A stretch of 64,000 nt of DNA. It comes from Bacillus pumilus. GTDB taxonomy: Bacteria; Bacillota; Bacilli; Bacillales; Bacillaceae. The number at the start of each line of letters is the position of its first letter. The stretch's first letter is position 1. Made by a program: the position numbers and the translations under genes. Positions 41,524-50,926 of this stretch are shown here, one piece after another. The DNA is taken from positions 3,162,001 through 3,226,000 of the forward strand of contig NZ_LT906438.1 in assembly GCF_900186955.1 (NCBI RefSeq), given 5' to 3'. The notes under the pieces are model-generated. The model had not been told where the DNA came from. It worked only from the letters and a program-made list of their open reading frames with translations, and made no database searches.

Positions 41524-42330
41524 TCAAATCGGACAAACAGCTGGGATGGATGGACGAGCTGCTAATAGTTTCTTTGTATAATCATGCTTGGGGTTTTCAA
41601 AAAGCTCAAGGACTTCTGCTTTTTCTACCATTTCTCCCTGTCTCATGACAACAACCTGATCTGCCATTTCTGCAATGACGCCAAGGTCGTGAGTAATGAG
41701 CAAGATGGCAGTTCCATAGTCATGACGAATTTGGTTCAGATGCTCAAGCACCAGCTTCTGCGTGTGTACATCTAAAGCAGTTGTTGGTTCATCTGCTATG
41801 AGGAGAGGCGGGTGCATACAGGCAGCCATCGCAATCATGACACGCTGCAGCATGCCGCCGCTTAGTTCAAAGGGATACTTGTTTAACAGCTTGTCTGGCT
41901 GCGGCAGATTCATCTGCGCTAACGCATCTATTGCCTTCGCTTTTGCCTGCCTTTTACTGACAGTAGTATGCCGGCGGATGGTTTCAATCAGCTGATGACC
42001 GATCGTCCATACTGGCGTAAAGCTGTTCATTGGATTTTGCATGATATATGAGATGTCCTTGCCCCGAATAGAACGTATATCCCTTTCACTCAGACCGATC
42101 AATTCTCGTCCTTGAAGTGTGATGCTACCAGTGACATCGGTTGTTTTTCGGTCAAGCATATGTAAGATCGACATACTTGTCACCGTTTTCCCGCAGCCGC
42201 TCTCACCTATTAATCCAACGATTTGGCCTCGCCCTACTTCAAACGATACGTCCTGAATAAGAGAGGTTGTCCCATAAGGCGTTTTCGTCTGCACATGCAG
42301 GTTCTCTATTTGTAAAATGGACTCTTGCAC
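41524..42330 (-). CDS. ABC importer ATPase, NikD/OppD/CntD type
   Basis: A 268-residue ATPase: Walker A GESGCGKTV, signature LSGGMLQRVMIAMA, Walker B LLIADEPTTALD, His switch LITHD. It pairs with the next ATPase as a heterodimer under the two permeases. The probable start is GTG 42330, nine bases after AAAGGA; an ATG at 42339 sits against that site. It lies 13 bp after the permease gene. Confidence 0.9.
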   Translation of the reverse strand: MQESILQIENLHVQTKTPYGTTSLIQDVSFEVGRGQIVGLIGESGCGKTVTSMSILHMLDRKTTDVTGSITLQGRELIGLSERDIRSIRGKDISYIMQNPMNSFTPVWTIGHQLIETIRRHTTVSKRQAKAKAIDALAQMNLPQPDKLLNKYPFELSGGMLQRVMIAMAACMHPPLLIADEPTTALDVHTQKLVLEHLNQIRHDYGTAILLITHDLGVIAEMADQVVVMRQGEMVEKAEVLELFENPKHDYTKKLLAARPSIPAVCPI

Positions 42331-42343
42331 ATTGATCATTCCT

Positions 42344-43177
42344 TTACACACGGCGTTTGATACCATATTTCTCTGAAAGGGCTTCTCCTAGTAAATTAAA
42401 GAGGACGACGACAGCCATGATGACAAGACCTGGATACAGCATCAACTGAGGATTCGTTTGAATATACGATTTCCCTTCATGGATCATTGCTCCCCATTCA
42501 GGCATAGGAGGCTGAACGCCTAATCCGAGAAAGGACATCGCTGAAATGTCCATAATCGCCCAGCCCATTTCAAGTGTGCCAATGACCGCGAGTGGCGGCA
42601 GGACATTTGGAATCATATGCTTTCTCATGATGTTCCAGTGGGATGTCCCGCTGATTTTCGCAGCGGCAATAAAGTTTTGTTCTTTTAAACTCAGCACCAT
42701 TCCTCGGAAGACGCGAGCATAGTATACCCACTGCACAAGCATCAAGGCAAGCACTACTTGAGAAAGTCCAGGACCGAAGATGCCGACTAATCCGAGGATC
42801 AGCACCAGGTTCGGGAATGCCATGATCCCGTCGCAGATTCTCATTAAGACGTGATCGATCCAGCCACCTTTGTAACCTGACAACAAACCAACGATTAACC
42901 CAATCAATAAAGAAGAGAGAAAGATTAATAACGCACAGCCTAGTGAAACACGTGCACCATATAAAATTCGAGATAAATTGCATCGGCCTAATTGATCTGT
43001 CCCAAGAGGATACTCCCACGAAGATCCCTTTAGCTTCATCGCTAGATTGACAGCCGCCGGATCATGTGGAGCGATCCACGGCGCACATATTGTCACAATC
43101 AGCAATAGACCAAGGAGCACCACGCAGATCGAGATCAGCTTTTGATGAGAGAAGAGATATTTTCCTTTTGTCATCAT
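42344..43177 (-). CDS. ABC importer permease, NikC/OppC type
   Basis: A 277-residue permease with about six membrane segments, an N-terminal segment before the periplasm-facing loop (WIAPHDPAAVNLAMKLKGSS) and the coupling loop AAKISGTSHWNIMRKHMIPNVLPP. It overlaps the upstream permease gene by four bases (ATGA). Together with that permease it forms the channel for a nickel-, metallophore- or peptide-type substrate. Confidence 0.9.
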   Translation of the reverse strand: MMTKGKYLFSHQKLISICVVLLGLLLIVTICAPWIAPHDPAAVNLAMKLKGSSWEYPLGTDQLGRCNLSRILYGARVSLGCALLIFLSSLLIGLIVGLLSGYKGGWIDHVLMRICDGIMAFPNLVLILGLVGIFGPGLSQVVLALMLVQWVYYARVFRGMVLSLKEQNFIAAAKISGTSHWNIMRKHMIPNVLPPLAVIGTLEMGWAIMDISAMSFLGLGVQPPMPEWGAMIHEGKSYIQTNPQLMLYPGLVIMAVVVLFNLLGEALSEKYGIKRRV

Positions 43178-44118
43178 GACTGGCGGCCTTCCTTTCTGGA
43201 AATACGGGGGTCAATGATCAGCTGAAGTAAGTCCACAATCAAGCTGCTCAAAATAAAGATACATGCTGCCATAAGGACATAGAATTGAATGACCGGCAGA
43301 TCCCGGTTAAAGATCGCTTCAATAAAGAAGCGCCCAAACCCTGGCCATGAAAAAACTGCCTCTACGATAATGGTTCCTGTCAGCAGCTTGCCAAGATTCA
43401 CCCCAAGCCCTGTCAGCATTGGCGATATCGCGATTCTCAATACATGCTTGAACATGATCGACCGTTCCTTTAATCCTCTAATTCTCGCATATTGAACAAA
43501 CGGCTCTTGAAGCGCCTCACTCACACTTGATCGTAATAGCCTTGTATACATCGCAATTAAAGGGACGGCAAGTGTGACCGACGGCAGAATGAGATGCTCC
43601 CATGTTCCCACCCCTTCAACCGGTAGAAGATCGAGCTTCACCGAAAAAAAGAAGATGAGCAAATACCCCAAGACAAATGTCGGGATAGATGCTCCTAAGA
43701 AAGAAATGAGCCGGCTCACATGATCAACGACGCCATTTTTCCTCATGCCGCTGAAAAAGCCGAGTGGAATGCTGACACAAATTGCAATCAGTAGACTAGT
43801 CAGCGCCAATTGAATCGTCGCTGGTATTCTATAGATCACCTCATTGAGCACAGGCTGGTTGGACATATATGATTTGCCAAAATCAAGATGAATGACTTTT
43901 TCAATGGTGTGAAGATACTGCATATAAAACGGTTGGTCTAAACCAAATTCACTTCGTTTTTGCGCTAATATTTCATCCGTTGGCTGGATATGAGCCGCCG
44001 CTAAATATGCCTCAGCCGGGTCGACTGGCGAAAGGTGAATCATACCAGTCGTGAAAAGAGTGGCTAATAAAAATACAGGGATGATTGATAGCATGCGTTT
44101 GACGATATAGCGGCCCAT
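43174..44118 (-). CDS. ABC importer permease, NikB/OppB type
   Basis: A 314-residue permease with about six membrane segments, the MGRYIVKRMLSIIPVFLLAT N-terminus typical of OppB/NikB, and the coupling loop YARIRGLKERSIMFKHVLR. GGAAGG precedes the ATG. It lies 18 bp after the binding-protein gene and overlaps the next permease by four bases. Confidence 0.9.
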   Translation of the reverse strand: MGRYIVKRMLSIIPVFLLATLFTTGMIHLSPVDPAEAYLAAAHIQPTDEILAQKRSEFGLDQPFYMQYLHTIEKVIHLDFGKSYMSNQPVLNEVIYRIPATIQLALTSLLIAICVSIPLGFFSGMRKNGVVDHVSRLISFLGASIPTFVLGYLLIFFFSVKLDLLPVEGVGTWEHLILPSVTLAVPLIAMYTRLLRSSVSEALQEPFVQYARIRGLKERSIMFKHVLRIAISPMLTGLGVNLGKLLTGTIIVEAVFSWPGFGRFFIEAIFNRDLPVIQFYVLMAACIFILSSLIVDLLQLIIDPRISRKEGRQS

Positions 44119-44136
44119 TTCCTAACCTTCCTTCTA

Positions 44137-45759
44137 TTACTTCAGCTTAATACCTGTGAATGGATGTTCGTCGCGATTTGCTGGGAACTCAAAGTCCTTC
44201 ACATTTTTTTGATAAACGGCTGTCTTTTTAAAATAAGAGATTGGCACAATTGCCCCTTGATCCTGTAATGAAGATAAGACAGACGAATAAAGTGCTTTTC
44301 GTTTGTTTTCATTGGTTGTTGATGGAATTTCGCTCATTTCTTTGATCAGCTTGTCCTTATTTGGATAGGCTGAGATGGCTTCTTTGAATCCAAAACCATC
44401 TGATGAGACGACGTTCATAAATGTATGCGGATCATATGGCGCTCCGTAGTTGCTAAAGAAGTTCATATCAAACTTATTAGCTTTAAAGCGCTGCACCTGT
44501 GTTGCCAGCTCCACACCTTCAAGTTTGACACCAACGCCAATGGCACCCCATTCTGCTTGAAGCGTCTCAGCCATCGCTTTTTGAATCGATTCTGCTGAAT
44601 CATACATCATACTAAATTCAAGCGTTTTTCCATCTTTTTCACGAACGGTTTTTCCTTTTGGTAGTGTCCAGCCTGCTTCATCCAGCAATGCTTTCGCTTT
44701 GTCTACATCATATTGGAACGACTTCACCTTAATATCAGATGTGTAAGGCATGTTGGTCGGCAATATGTGATCTGCTTCATCCTCTAAGCCAGAGGTAACA
44801 CCTTCTACCATTGACTTCTTATTGATCGCATATTGAAGGGCATGTCGCACTTTCTCATCTGACAGCTGATCCACTTTTGTGTTCATGACAAGCTGTCTCG
44901 TTGCTACCGGCTCTGACATTTTTGTTTCATACTTACCGCTCGCCTCTAACTGTTTGTAGGCATCCAGGCTAATGGTTCCTTCTCCGTAAAGGACGTCTAC
45001 ATCACCTTTTTCAAATGCCATGACTCTCGTTTCCGCATCTGGGATGACCTTGACTTTGATTTCTTTGACCTTTGGTTTTTCTCCCCAATAATGATCATTT
45101 CGTTCGAAAATGGCATAGTCATCTTTTTGATATGTTTTTAATACCCAAGGGCCTGTTCCCACTGGTTTTTCAATTCCTTTTGACGTATCACCGTTTTTAG
45201 GGAAGTCTGCTTCGCCTAAGAAACGAACCGGGCGGACAACGGCTAATTCTTGAACAGTTGGATAATATGGCTCTGTTAATGTGAGTTTAAATGTTTTCTT
45301 GTCTACTGCTTCTGTCTTTTTGATCTTTTTTATCACACCTAACCAGCTATGTATATCCTTGTTTTTCAAGATGGAATCAAAGTTCTTTTTCACAATGTTT
45401 GCATTAAACTCAGATCCATCTGAAAATGTCACTTTGTCTCTTAGATGGAACGTGTACACCTTGCCATCCTTTGACACATCCCATGATTTCGCTAATTCAG
45501 GTTTTAGCTTTCCATTCTTTTGATAGCTGACCAATGGCTCATAAATCATTGATTGCGCGAACAATTGTGATGGGTTGTATACGTGCGGATTCATTTCGCC
45601 AATATCTCTCGGCCAAGCCATCGTGATCATGTCAGGATGATCCTTGTTTCCATCTGCCCCATTGTTTGCTTGAGAACAGCCTACTAATAAAAAGATAAGC
45701 AGGAAAGGGATGACTGTATTTATTTTAATTTTCGGAAAAAATTGACTCCTAATAAACAT
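44137..45759 (-). CDS. Family 5 solute-binding lipoprotein (NikA/CntA/OppA type)
   Basis: A 540-residue lipoprotein: basic start, hydrophobic signal and lipobox LLVGC. Family 5 marks are AWPRDIGEMNPHVYNPSQLF, LRDKVTFSDGSEFNANIVKKNFD and ATRQLVMNTK. It captures the substrate outside the membrane and gives it to the permeases. AGGAGGAAC precedes the ATG, and a strong Fur box stands 24 bp upstream, which points to iron-responsive uptake, perhaps of a metal-metallophore complex as for staphylococcal CntA. No metallophore synthesis genes are visible in the window. A plain dipeptide or nickel importer is the alternative. Confidence 0.85.
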   Translation of the reverse strand: MFIRSQFFPKIKINTVIPFLLIFLLVGCSQANNGADGNKDHPDMITMAWPRDIGEMNPHVYNPSQLFAQSMIYEPLVSYQKNGKLKPELAKSWDVSKDGKVYTFHLRDKVTFSDGSEFNANIVKKNFDSILKNKDIHSWLGVIKKIKKTEAVDKKTFKLTLTEPYYPTVQELAVVRPVRFLGEADFPKNGDTSKGIEKPVGTGPWVLKTYQKDDYAIFERNDHYWGEKPKVKEIKVKVIPDAETRVMAFEKGDVDVLYGEGTISLDAYKQLEASGKYETKMSEPVATRQLVMNTKVDQLSDEKVRHALQYAINKKSMVEGVTSGLEDEADHILPTNMPYTSDIKVKSFQYDVDKAKALLDEAGWTLPKGKTVREKDGKTLEFSMMYDSAESIQKAMAETLQAEWGAIGVGVKLEGVELATQVQRFKANKFDMNFFSNYGAPYDPHTFMNVVSSDGFGFKEAISAYPNKDKLIKEMSEIPSTTNENKRKALYSSVLSSLQDQGAIVPISYFKKTAVYQKNVKDFEFPANRDEHPFTGIKLK

Positions 45760-45782
45760 AAGATGTTCCTCCTAATTGATGC

Positions 45783-45797
45783 TGATAATCATTTTCA
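45783..45797. promoter_or_regulatory. Fur box of the NikA/CntA-like operon
   Basis: TGATAATCATTTTCA matches the 7-1-7 Bacillus Fur box TGATAATNATTATCA at all but one position, 24 bp before the binding-protein start. Confidence 0.85.
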
Positions 45798-45894
45798 TTT
45801 TAAGGAGGAAGGACCCCGTTGTCAATATCATATTTAAAACGAATTGACAATAAATAAACCTATTTATTCCACAAATTGATGAATTTGATAAAAA

Positions 45895-45928
45895 GAGAGG
45901 CAGGCTGCTTACGAGTGAGCAGCCTGTG
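45895..45928 (-). terminator. Terminator of the eps operon
   Basis: On the minus strand ACAGGCTGCT / AGCAGCCTGC stem followed by CTCTCTTTTT; the stem includes the last codons of epsN. This marks the end of the operon, so epsO is not just displaced. Confidence 0.8.
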
Positions 45929-47090
45929 AAGAGGTGAAGGTTTTTTCTCGCAGGGCATGACGAAGTGTGTCAATGATACGATCCTGTTCAGCGTCTGTCA
46001 TACTTGTTCCAGAGGGGAGACAAAGCCCTGTTTCAAATAACAATTCAGATACGGGAGTGCCTTTCGCCGCTGAATAAAAGGGACAATCACGAAAGAGCGG
46101 CTGCTCGTGCAGCGGCTTCCATACACGTCTTGCTTCAATCTGTTCTTCTTCTAGTGCAGCAATGATGTCCACTGGAGAGGTATTTTTATCGCGATCAATA
46201 GTCAATGTCGTCAGCCAGCGGTTGGACTTGGTGTCTTGATATTCAGGCATGAAATAAAGACCCTCTACTTTAGATAACGCCTCCTGATAACGCCTGAAAA
46301 TGCGGCGCTTTTGTTCAACACGCTCGTCCAATATTTCCATCTGAGCAATCCCGACGCCTGCTAGCAGGTTGCTCATGCGATAGTTGTATCCTATCTCTTG
46401 ATGCTCATAATGCATCGCGCGTTCTCTAGCCTGTGAAGCGAGAAAGCGGCAGCGTTCGATCGCAGCTTCATCATCACTCACAAGCATTCCGCCGCCTGAT
46501 GTTGTAATGATTTTATTGCCATTAAACGAATAGACACCGAACCTGCCCATTGAGCCGCTTTTTTTTCCTTTATATAGAGAGCCTAACGATTCAGCCGCAT
46601 CCTCAATGACTGGTACATCATATGCTTCACACAACGCCAGAATCTCGTCCATTTTTGCGCTTTGTCCATATAAATGCACGACAATGACAGCACGGGGTCT
46701 TTTTCCAAGTCGTTTTGATTCCACAAATGCCTTTTCTAAAGCAATCGGGCACATATTCCATGTATCCCTTTCAGAATCAATAAAAACGGGTGTCGCTTGT
46801 TCATATAAAATCGGATTTGCAGTTGCAACAAATGTGAGGGTGGAACAAAAGACAATGTCCCCTTTTTGAACGCCAATAAGCTTTAAGGCGAGGTGAATTG
46901 CTGCTGTTCCAGAAGATAAAGCCGCTCCTGCATCCACTCCTGCATAGCGCGCAACTGCCTGCTCAAATTCATTCACAAGAGGTCCAAGCGGTGCAATCCA
47001 GTTGCTCTTGAAGGCTTCCTCTATTTTCAAATACTCTTTTCCGCTCATATGCGGTGGTGATAAGTAAATTCGTTTTCTTTCTTGCATCAT
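45909..47090 (-). CDS. epsN: PLP-dependent sugar aminotransferase EpsN
   Basis: A 393-residue DegT/DnrJ/EryC1/StrS-family aminotransferase that makes an amino sugar (in the Bacillus eps pathway a UDP-diamino-sugar, with EpsC and EpsM). Marks: LSSGTAAIHLALKLIG, VIEDAAESLGSLYKG, and the PLP lysine in SFNGNKIITTSGGGM. ATG 47090 overlaps the epsM stop. Last gene of the eps operon here. Confidence 0.93.
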   Translation of the reverse strand: MMQERKRIYLSPPHMSGKEYLKIEEAFKSNWIAPLGPLVNEFEQAVARYAGVDAGAALSSGTAAIHLALKLIGVQKGDIVFCSTLTFVATANPILYEQATPVFIDSERDTWNMCPIALEKAFVESKRLGKRPRAVIVVHLYGQSAKMDEILALCEAYDVPVIEDAAESLGSLYKGKKSGSMGRFGVYSFNGNKIITTSGGGMLVSDDEAAIERCRFLASQARERAMHYEHQEIGYNYRMSNLLAGVGIAQMEILDERVEQKRRIFRRYQEALSKVEGLYFMPEYQDTKSNRWLTTLTIDRDKNTSPVDIIAALEEEQIEARRVWKPLHEQPLFRDCPFYSAAKGTPVSELLFETGLCLPSGTSMTDAEQDRIIDTLRHALREKTFTSSQAAHS

Positions 47091-47773
47091 TTCCCACCCT
47101 CTCGCCGATCTTTGATTTCTATTGCAGGAATGCCTACAGCGACTTTCTGATCGTGTATATCTCTTGTTACTGCGGCTCCTGCGCCAATGATTGTCCAGCT
47201 TCCGATCGATGTCCCGGGTATCACAACAGCTCCTGCCCCAATATGGGTACCCATTCGTACAGACACACAGCCAGTTAACACTGCTCCTGGTGACAGATGG
47301 ACAAACGATTCGAGTATACAGTCATGCTCTACGATAGATCCTGTGTTGATAATCGCATGTTCACCGATTGCTGCATCTGCTTGAACTACTGCCCTTGCCA
47401 TCACGACAGTTCCCCTTCCAATGACTGCTGATGGACTTACGACCGCCTGTGGATGGATGAGTGTGGCAAATGCCGTGTTTTCAAAGGAGAGGCGTTCCTT
47501 TACTAACTGTCTGCTCTCATTTTGTCCGATCGCAATCAGCCATTTCATATGTGGCATTGTCTCTCTCAGCTGTTGACTCATGGAGATCGGTCCATACAAG
47601 ATACTGCTTTGAGTCGTCGTCTCTTCAAATTGATCATCTAATACGGCACATAATGAGTAATCGGGATGGACAGCAATCATTTCTTGAATGACTTTGCTAT
47701 GCCCGCCAGCCCCAATTAAACCAATCGGTTGCTCTTTACATATCAGTTCCTTTGAATTTTTCAGCTGTGGCAT
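47087..47773 (-). CDS. epsM: Sugar O/N-acetyltransferase EpsM
   Basis: A 228-residue protein: an N-terminal Rossmann-like PglD region (IGLIGAGGHSKVIQEMI) and a left-handed beta-helix of hexapeptide repeats (VIGRGTVVMARAVVQADAAIG ... GAGAVVIPGTSIGSWTIIGAGAAV). It acetylates the UDP-amino sugar made by EpsC and EpsN. The start is uncertain: ATG 47773 overlaps epsL by 38 bases and has only a weak ribosome site, and a good AAAGGA lies inside the overlap without an in-frame ATG after it. Confidence 0.9.
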   Translation of the reverse strand: MPQLKNSKELICKEQPIGLIGAGGHSKVIQEMIAVHPDYSLCAVLDDQFEETTTQSSILYGPISMSQQLRETMPHMKWLIAIGQNESRQLVKERLSFENTAFATLIHPQAVVSPSAVIGRGTVVMARAVVQADAAIGEHAIINTGSIVEHDCILESFVHLSPGAVLTGCVSVRMGTHIGAGAVVIPGTSIGSWTIIGAGAAVTRDIHDQKVAVGIPAIEIKDRREGGK

Positions 47774-48332
47774 GATGCGGCTGCTGCACCCCCTCTGTTT
47801 TGATGACTTTCAGCAAGGTCATCCATAAAATTTTCATATCAAGCCAAAATGATTGATGCTCGACGTACCAGAGGTCATAGGTGAATTTCTCCTCCCAAGA
47901 GATCGTGTTCCTTCCATTCACCTGTGCCCATCCAGTAATGCCAGGCTTGACAAGATGGCGCCTTGCTTGCTCCTCTGTATACATCGGCAAATACTCCATC
48001 AGAAGCGGCCTTGGTCCAACGAGACTGAGCTCTCCTTTTAGGACATTGACTAGCTGCGGCAATTCATCAAGACTGAGCTTGCGAATCAAAGCGCCGGTTT
48101 TTGTTAATCGAAGATGATCTGGCAGGAGCGCCCCTTGCTCGTCACGTTCATCGGTCATCGTCCGAAATTTATATAGCATAAATGGCCGGCCATACAGACC
48201 AGGCCGCTTCTGCCGAAACAACACAGGCGTCCCAATTTTCCACCGAATCAGTCCATAAAGCAGAGGAAAAAGAAAACTGCCTGCGATGAGAAGCGTCAAT
48301 GCCACCATCACATCTAACATTCTTTTCATCAT
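47736..48332 (-). CDS. epsL: Undecaprenyl-phosphate sugar-1-phosphate transferase EpsL
   Basis: A 198-residue monotopic initiating transferase: one N-terminal hydrophobic segment (LDVMVALTLLIAGSFLFPLLYG) and the bacterial sugar transferase domain with FRQKRPG, YKFRTM, RKLSLDELPQLVNVLKGELSLVGPRP and KPGITGWAQVNGRN. It transfers the first sugar phosphate to the lipid carrier for exopolysaccharide assembly. It lies 17 bp after epsK. Confidence 0.95.
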   Translation of the reverse strand: MMKRMLDVMVALTLLIAGSFLFPLLYGLIRWKIGTPVLFRQKRPGLYGRPFMLYKFRTMTDERDEQGALLPDHLRLTKTGALIRKLSLDELPQLVNVLKGELSLVGPRPLLMEYLPMYTEEQARRHLVKPGITGWAQVNGRNTISWEEKFTYDLWYVEHQSFWLDMKILWMTLLKVIKTEGVQQPHHATAEKFKGTDM

Positions 48333-48349
48333 GAAATCTCCTTATCTCA

Positions 48350-49864
48350 CTAGCGGGAAACAGCTTGTTTTACCTTATGCACCAGCTGCTGCCGCTCTCG
48401 TTTTGTTCCTGCAAATTGATACAAGTAGCCCATATAAAGAAAGAAACATAGACCGCCAATACAAAACAGCTCCCACCAGGACGTCACGTCATAAATCGCT
48501 TGAATTCCTGCACAGACGCCCCAAATCATGAGCGCTCCTGCAAGTGGAACCATCGTATGTTTGTAAAAGATGGTGCGTTTCTGATTCGTGATGCGGGCCG
48601 TATAAAATGGCAGAAACACAATATTTTTGATCAATAAAACAATCGCTCCCGCTGATGCAATGCCGTATAAACCAAGCTGAAGCGTATGAGTCAATCCATA
48701 GGCAAAAAGTACATTGGATACACCTAATATGAGCGTGACCACCGCTGGAACCTTCAATCGATTAAAAGCGGTCGGCACATATGTCAGCGGTAAAAACATC
48801 AAGGTCAAGCATAAATAAGCAGCATGAATCATAAGAAGCCATTTCAGCTCTTCAAAGGCAGGTCCAAGCCATAAAAGCATGAGCGGACCGGCAAGTCCTC
48901 CTAGCAGAGCGGCCGGAAACGCGACAAATAATCCGCTCCACTTAATGGCACTGGCTGCATATTGAATGAGACCTTTTTCATCTTGATTCGAGTAAAATTT
49001 CGTAATCGTTGGGGCAAATACAACCGCCAATGTCCCTGCGAGTGTGCGTAATAATAATGGAAATTGTAGTATCGCCGCATACTGTCCCGTCGCTTCCGCT
49101 CCAATGAGCAGATTCGTCATCAATAAATCAATCTGTAAAAATAGCAAAATCCCCATTTGCTCAAAAGAATGCCAGACCCCTGATCGAACAAGTGTAAGAC
49201 TAGAAGATAGTGAAACGTGCCGCCACTTAAACGAAAACCAAGGAATAAGCTTTTTAAAATAATAGATACCAATTCCCATAGCCGCCAAGCTTCCTATCAC
49301 AGCCGCAAGTGGAATATGCCAGATGGCGGGTGCCGTCCATGTAAACAGCAGCACAATCATCATTGCCCTCAAAAACATTTGAATAGCCTGACCAATACTT
49401 GATACATATAACTTATTCGCATAAAACGGCGCAGCCCCAATGCCGGACATGACAAAATTGAGCATAAATAAAAGACCCCCTAATATAAAGGCGGTCTGTG
49501 TGTCTTTTGCGAGATAAATAGGCACATGAAGCCACTCTACCAGCTGGCGGGACATGAATAGACAAAACAGAAAAAGACTGATCGATAAAAAAATGGAACT
49601 GACGAAATAAGATGAGAGATAGCGCTGCGCCCTCTCCATTTCCCCTTTATGAGCCGCCACAGAAAAAAAGCGCACCACCACAGCACTTAATGACGCCGTA
49701 ATAACCGATAAATAGTTGATCATATTTTGCGTCAGATGGATTAAGCCGAATGCTTCGACTCCAAGTGTATGAACGATGTACGGTGTTAAACAAACAGACA
49801 TAAGCATCATCAAGACAAACGTCATGATGTTTGCACTGGCATTGTAAAGAAACGCTCGATTCAT
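48350..49864 (-). CDS. epsK: Wzx-type polysaccharide flippase EpsK
   Basis: A 504-residue MOP-family exporter with about twelve to fourteen membrane segments, beginning MNRAFLYNASANIMTFVLMMLMSVCLTPYIV. It should flip the lipid-linked repeat unit outward. Length equals B. subtilis EpsK (about 505). It follows epsI by 28 bp; in B. subtilis epsJ stands between them. Confidence 0.93.
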   Translation of the reverse strand: MNRAFLYNASANIMTFVLMMLMSVCLTPYIVHTLGVEAFGLIHLTQNMINYLSVITASLSAVVVRFFSVAAHKGEMERAQRYLSSYFVSSIFLSISLFLFCLFMSRQLVEWLHVPIYLAKDTQTAFILGGLLFMLNFVMSGIGAAPFYANKLYVSSIGQAIQMFLRAMMIVLLFTWTAPAIWHIPLAAVIGSLAAMGIGIYYFKKLIPWFSFKWRHVSLSSSLTLVRSGVWHSFEQMGILLFLQIDLLMTNLLIGAEATGQYAAILQFPLLLRTLAGTLAVVFAPTITKFYSNQDEKGLIQYAASAIKWSGLFVAFPAALLGGLAGPLMLLWLGPAFEELKWLLMIHAAYLCLTLMFLPLTYVPTAFNRLKVPAVVTLILGVSNVLFAYGLTHTLQLGLYGIASAGAIVLLIKNIVFLPFYTARITNQKRTIFYKHTMVPLAGALMIWGVCAGIQAIYDVTSWWELFCIGGLCFFLYMGYLYQFAGTKRERQQLVHKVKQAVSR

Positions 49865-49892
49865 TTTGATTTCACGCAGCGTGTAAAAGCCT

Positions 49893-50915
49893 TCATCCAG
49901 CTTCCTCTCCCTTTTGTCCGCTCGTTTTCATCAGCTGATGAATCGCCTCTTTCACAGACGCCCCATTCGGATCTTTCAATAGCGTCAAAAACGGAAGATG
50001 AGCCACCCATTCATACCCTTCCATCACCTTATGATCAAACGACCTGAGGACAACACATGGTGTTTGCGTAATCGCACAAAAAATCATACCGTGAAGCCGG
50101 TCTGTCACGACGACCTGCGCCTTACTTAACTCTATCCATAAGGCAGATAATTCATCTAAGCGAGTCGTTCGATCCACTCGTTTGCCAATTGTCGTTGTGA
50201 TCAAATCGACTTGATCATACGTCTCTTGAATTTGCTGCTTTAGCTGCCGCCGCTCCTTTTCGGTGAGGTACGCTTCCTTATCCTCTCGCAAACAAAGTAA
50301 AACCCCTTCACGTTTTTGTTCCTTGTTTGATTCATCTAATGTCAGCACCATATCAGGCTGTTTCCACACATCTTGATCAGGGAAGTGCTGCTTCATCCAA
50401 GTGTAGGTTGTTTGATCTCTTGCCATGAGAAGCAGCCTCGGATGGTGTTTGTATGTTTGAATGGCGCGGCGTTCCTCTCTTTTTCCTCTCTTTGTTTCTG
50501 TAAAATGGGCAGTGGCCGGCAGTTGAATCACCGGATAGGACTTGAAGGTTTTCATGATAAATTGTCTCGTCCATTCTTCATAACGGTATAAGTCCCCCAT
50601 ATTGCCCCCACCGATGATACAGACGATGTCTTCCGGGTGCCGCATACGCTTTAACGGACGGGCGAGGCGATAGATCTCTTTCATGTCCACTTCCATGATG
50701 TCATAGGCGGGAAAGTGCTCTTTTAAAAAACAATAACTCGCATAGGCAATCGCATGATCCCCTAAATTATCATGTCCTGGCAGCAGCGTGAGAATGATTT
50801 TCTTCTGATGACTCCGCTCTGGCAGGCTTTGGCGGCTCAGTCGATATTCAAGCGGATATTTAACCTTTAAGAGCAGCCACTCTGCGGCGTGCGCCTTCAA
50901 TTGCTGCAATGTCAA
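49893..50915 (-). CDS. epsI: Polysaccharide pyruvyltransferase EpsI
   Basis: A 340-residue CsaB/pyruvyl-transferase-family protein that would add a ketal pyruvate to the polymer. Marks: LTLLPGHDNLGDHAIAYAS, IIGGGNMGDLYRYEEW, and VVTDRLHGMIFCAI near the end. The start is TTG 50915, eight bases after AGGGG, giving MTLQQLKAHAAEW, which lines up with the B. subtilis MSLQSLK start. Confidence 0.92.
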   Translation of the reverse strand: MTLQQLKAHAAEWLLLKVKYPLEYRLSRQSLPERSHQKKIILTLLPGHDNLGDHAIAYASYCFLKEHFPAYDIMEVDMKEIYRLARPLKRMRHPEDIVCIIGGGNMGDLYRYEEWTRQFIMKTFKSYPVIQLPATAHFTETKRGKREERRAIQTYKHHPRLLLMARDQTTYTWMKQHFPDQDVWKQPDMVLTLDESNKEQKREGVLLCLREDKEAYLTEKERRQLKQQIQETYDQVDLITTTIGKRVDRTTRLDELSALWIELSKAQVVVTDRLHGMIFCAITQTPCVVLRSFDHKVMEGYEWVAHLPFLTLLKDPNGASVKEAIHQLMKTSGQKGEEAG

Positions 50916-50926
50916 TCTCATCACCC

